From Plantago elongata (lineage: Eukaryota > Streptophyta > Magnoliopsida > Lamiales > Plantaginaceae): DNA of 22,502 nucleotides. Below, piece by piece: positions 19,603-22,502 of this stretch. Position 1 is the first letter of the stretch; every line of letters begins with the position of its first letter. Under the pieces are notes generated by a model. It worked only from the letters and a program-made list of their open reading frames with translations. It searched no databases and was not told where the DNA came from. Location of the stretch: positions 1 through 22,502 of the forward strand of contig JAYMSP010002784.1 of assembly GCA_036897095.1 (NCBI GenBank), given 5' to 3'. Both the position numbers and the translations under genes were made by a program.

Positions 19603-21347
19603 CTAAAACTTTGGTACAGCAATCCCATCTCTTAGAACATTATATGCATCTCGGCTTCTTGATTTATTCAGACCGGCAGTGAAAATGATTTTTGATGCAT
19701 CAGCTGCAATGCAGGTCACTTTGACCCAAACAATCATCTTGGTCTTCATACCTTCTACATTAGTAAACTTGCCTTTCTGAAGATAACCAGATACCATGGT
19801 TGAGAATTTCAGTACAGATGAATCTTTGTAACCCACCTCGCAGATTGACGGAATGCTAACTTCCAGAAACCCTGTCTGCTCATTAAACTCGTAATTTGTT
19901 GCATCAAGAGGGAATATACCTACTGGAAGGCCAAAGTCTTTTAGGAGGTCAGGTAACGGCTTTTGCATTTTACCTGGAGACGGAAACGTTCTGTAAATGA
20001 TGAGATTGCTCTAACTCCTTAAAGCGTTCAAACTTTACTTGATAGGAGCAGATACTGGTAAGACAATCAAACTCAAACTCAAACACAACCAAGCTTGCAG
20101 AACATACTACGCGATCAACAGCAATGACATGTACTCTTTACTTCTTTATCTAGCTAATGGTGTAAGTTATCTGAGAAAGGGATTCTGCTATTTGTACGAA
20201 TTGAAGCTAGATAAATAGCATCATAAGAATGGAGCAAGCAACAGTCGACGGATAGGAAACTTAAGCCATTGGTTTTACAGATTCATAAGCAGCCAGAACT
20301 TTTTGTATCAAAGCAGAAAAAGGTGAAAGGTTAAGTAAAAAAATCAAACCTTTAATCTTGTTAGCCAACCACTTGGCTCCTCCTTCAATACTGGTTGACA
20401 CTGACTGACCAAAACAAAGAACCGAATATCAAATAAACATAGAGCACCACTTTGAATATAATGTAGAACTCATCAATCAGATGATCGTGTTGCAGCATAA
20501 AAGATCCCACCCAATGAGTATCGAACGAGAGGCTGCCTATTGAAGAATAGCTTAGTGCAAAAGCATCTATACACAAATCTGCAAATATAAACTTTAGATG
20601 TTGTGACTTGTGTGCGTTATGGCATTTACATGATGTTTCAGTGATTCTTGTTCCGTCCTATAATAGTCCATTCACCAATTTCATTTAGTCAAATTTTTTA
20701 AAAATATCAGCTAGCTAGCTACTATTAACCTTATAATCTATCATCAGTCACCTTATTAGATCCGTTTGGCCAAAAAGATACTAACTCGAAACAATATATT
20801 ACATTCAGGACGTTAGATATGCAACATAACACAACCGATTAGGTGGCTCATTCGAAGAATCTACTCCATGTAGCTTTTTGAAACATATCAGCTAGCTACT
20901 AGTAACCTTATAAGCTACGGTATCATATTTGTTTTGCGGAACATAGACTAGTTCCATACAAGCACTACATTCCAGAAGTTTGACATCCATATGCAACACA
21001 TAAATCCACAGCCTGGTAGGTTCAAGCAATGATTCTTCCAAGAACCAACGTAAAACAAGGAGACAAATTAATCTAATGCTAATTCCAGCTACACGAATTC
21101 GAGAACATAATTCGATCATGATTTTTCCACCTCCAATATAGAACCAAGATGATAAAGCAATTAATTTAATTCAAATTCTAGCTACACGAATTCGAGAACG
21201 GAAAGCCATTCACAACATTGCACAATCAATAGGCATCAGAATTCCAAAAAGAAGGCTTACATTGATATCATTGGTCACAGAGGCCATTTCCTTGTTGGCC
21301 TTTTGGCCTAACCAATATGAACCCACCTTGCTAAACACTTGATCCAT
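19603..21347 (-). CDS. DUF538 family protein (170 residues)
   Basis: Three exons on the minus strand: 21347-21261, 20404-20350 and 19973-19603, total 513 nt, 170 residues, GT-AG introns in phases 0 and 1. The N-terminus is MDQVFSKVGSYWLGQKANKE, then SVSTSIEGGAKWLANKIKGK. The DUF538 domain fills about 50-165 with its usual blocks: PLPDLLKDFGLPVGIFPLDA, TNYEFNEQTGFLEV, PSICEVGYKDSSVLKFST, GKFTNVEGMKTKMIVWVKVT, FTAGLNKSRSRDAY. No signal peptide or membrane helix is seen, unlike many DUF538 proteins, and the N-terminal extension defines a known plant subgroup. Arabidopsis SVB, which affects trichomes, belongs to the family, but the biochemical role is not settled. The exon 2 acceptor reads GTCAGTCAG; only the first AG keeps the frame. 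Confidence 0.9.
20704..21065. repeat. Diverged tandem duplication (period 181 bp) in DUF538 intron 1
   Basis: Units starting ATATCAGCTAGCTA at 20704 and 20885 share further words in the same order: TAACCTTATAA, ACATTC(C)AG, ATATGCAACA, TAGGT and GATTCTTCC/GAATCTACTCC. A separate pair, CTAGCTACACGAATTCGAGAAC or CCAGCTACACGAATTCGAG, lies at about 21087 and 21178. Confidence 0.75.
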
Positions 21348-21677
21348 AGGTAATCAAGAAGTATAAGATTTTTAAGTCTTCTGTGACGAAAAAAGCAAAT
21401 CTTTCCGAGAGAAAATATGATGATTTTTAGCCTATTTTGATTCTTTGCCAAGTTTGGGAATTTTCTTGTTGGTGCAGAACTACAATTGGACCAGAAAACT
21501 GGGAATTAATGGGTCTAAAAGTAGAGGCTGAGCACTATGTTGAGAATCTTGGAATTACAGACTCTCATTACATGGGCGGGCACTCTTAGGAGAGGTGTTA
21601 ATTGTGATAAGTCCCTCGGCTTTTCTAATTTTTTTAGATTTCAAGTCTGATGACCATTTCAGGTCTTTTAAGATACT
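21348..21677. other. 5' flank and probable promoter of the DUF538 gene
   Basis: Upstream region of a minus-strand gene. No TATA box stands out. Nothing else is seen. Confidence 0.4.
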
Positions 21678-21787
21678 ATTGGGAATCAATTTGAATTGAT
21701 AAATGCCCATTCAAATAATATATTTTGTATTTTGTACACAAAATATGCTATTTGAAATACATTTTCCAATTCAAATCGTTTCCCAAT
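21678..21787. mobile_element. Foldback MITE-like element (110 bp)
   Basis: The two halves are inverted copies over about 50 bp each: ATTGGGAATCAATTTGAATT on the left and, reversed, ATTGGGAAACGATTTGAATT on the right, meeting at a TATTTTGT/ACAAAATA centre. Such a near-perfect palindrome with defined ends is typical of a small non-autonomous DNA transposon. I cannot assign a superfamily because no clear target-site duplication is seen at the ends. Confidence 0.75.
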
Positions 21788-21865
21788 CAGTCATTAAGTG
21801 TTTGTTTAGAAAAAATACATAATAAAGATGATTGATAGTTGATAAATTAGTTACGAGTAGATGTT

Positions 21866-21948
21866 TTTTTTGAAATGGTTAAAAGGCGACTCGAACCCTC
21901 AATCTATTGATTGAATATTAAACAAATTATCAATTAAGCTGTCGTTAT
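21866..21948 (-). mobile_element. Short tRNA-derived SINE, copy 2 (about 83 bp)
   Basis: Minus-strand reading: A-box-like CAGCTTAATTGATAATTTG, B-box GGTTCGAGTCG (plus strand 21887-21897), then TTTTAACCATTTC and a run of A. The flanks are a 14-bp direct repeat with one mismatch: TACGAGTAGATGTT at 21852-21865 and TATGAGTAGATGTT at 21949-21962. It aligns along its length with copy 1 at 13266-13358, same orientation. Confidence 0.78.
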
Positions 21949-21962
21949 TATGAGTAGATGTT

Positions 21963-22247
21963 AATTCCAAAATTAGTTGATTGTTTTTTAGGTGTCATGT
22001 TTGCTTGAATTTGAAAGCTGCTCTAATTAACTGTATTGATCCAACTGAAACTATCGAGATCAAAATTGCTTAAGACTTTAATATATTTAACTCACCTAAA
22101 CTATATACTTTAAAATTAATCATTGTTGAGTATAGGCCCTACGTAATTTTTATAGTTCGAGTCGAACGAACCTACCGCTTTAAGACGAATTCATGATTGA
22201 GCCTAATTGAGAATAGAGTAGTATTAGTATGGGAAAATTGGGGGTAG
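21963..22247. other. AT-rich spacer
   Basis: No gene or clear element is seen. Confidence 0.4.
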
Positions 22248-22313
22248 AGCCCTCAGTGTGTTTTTCATTATTGCCTGGGGATAGCCCTCAGTGTGTTTTT
22301 TATTATTGCCTCC
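22248..22313. repeat. Tandem repeat, 35 bp x 2
   Basis: AGCCCTCAGTGTGTTTTT followed by ATTATTGCCT occurs at 22248 and 22283 with nearly identical sequence. Confidence 0.9.
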
Positions 22314-22471
22314 AACACTCAATTTTATCTTTAGTGTGCAAAACTTCCAAAATTATTCTTCTGTTTGATAAAAATAGCCATACAAACTATCTAAAATTGT
22401 GGAAAATAGCTTCTTTCTTTCTCTTGTAATCGTTTCTTTCTTTATTTGTATTCCATCTATTGTTTGTGCGA

Positions 22472-22502
22472 GATATATATATATGAATATATATATATAT
22501 AT
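22472..22502. repeat. (AT)n microsatellite at window edge
   Basis: AT dinucleotide runs broken once by GA; it continues past the window. Confidence 0.9.

Overview
The window is nuclear DNA from a flowering plant, most likely a eudicot. Signs are split genes with GT-AG introns, strongly AT-rich spacers, plant-only families (TBL xylan acetyltransferases, DUF538, Ve1-like LRR receptor proteins), telo-box and site II promoter motifs in front of a ribosomal protein gene, and eukaryotic tRNA genes. An asterid is possible but is only an impression. Exon models were built by hand from frame continuity, splice signals and remembered family sequences; no database was searched.

Left part (1-8159), plus strand. 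The 3' half of a bHLH48/bHLH60-type transcription factor (four coding exons, 775-2528) carries a poly(A)-ended cDNA-like fragment in one intron. A two-exon gene for the 25-residue ribosomal protein eL41 follows (3895-4083), with site II motifs, a TATA box and a telo-box upstream and a long flank of degenerate repeats downstream. Next come a decayed Ve1/Cf-type LRR receptor-like protein pseudogene (5597-6471) and a small unassigned membrane-protein ORF (7237-7476).

Middle (8160-15020). A complete five-exon TBL/ESK1-type wall polysaccharide O-acetyltransferase lies on the minus strand (8160-10193). It is followed by about 4.7 kb of AT-rich spacer holding a short tRNA-derived SINE, a repeat cluster and a tRNA-Ser(CGA) gene.

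Right part (15021-22502). A complete five-exon SPC24 kinetochore gene (15227-17481) is the most interesting locus. Its intron 2 can only be joined in frame as an AT-AC intron, and its intron 4 has an exact U12-type donor. Downstream are an eS4 ribosomal protein pseudogene, a tRNA-Gly pseudogene beside an intact tRNA-Gly(GCC), a three-exon DUF538 gene on the minus strand (19603-21347), a foldback MITE-like element and a second copy of the same SINE.

The genes look like ordinary unlinked plant neighbours (transcription, translation, cell wall, cell division), not a cluster or operon. The novelty lies in splicing signals and small repeats, not in a new gene system.
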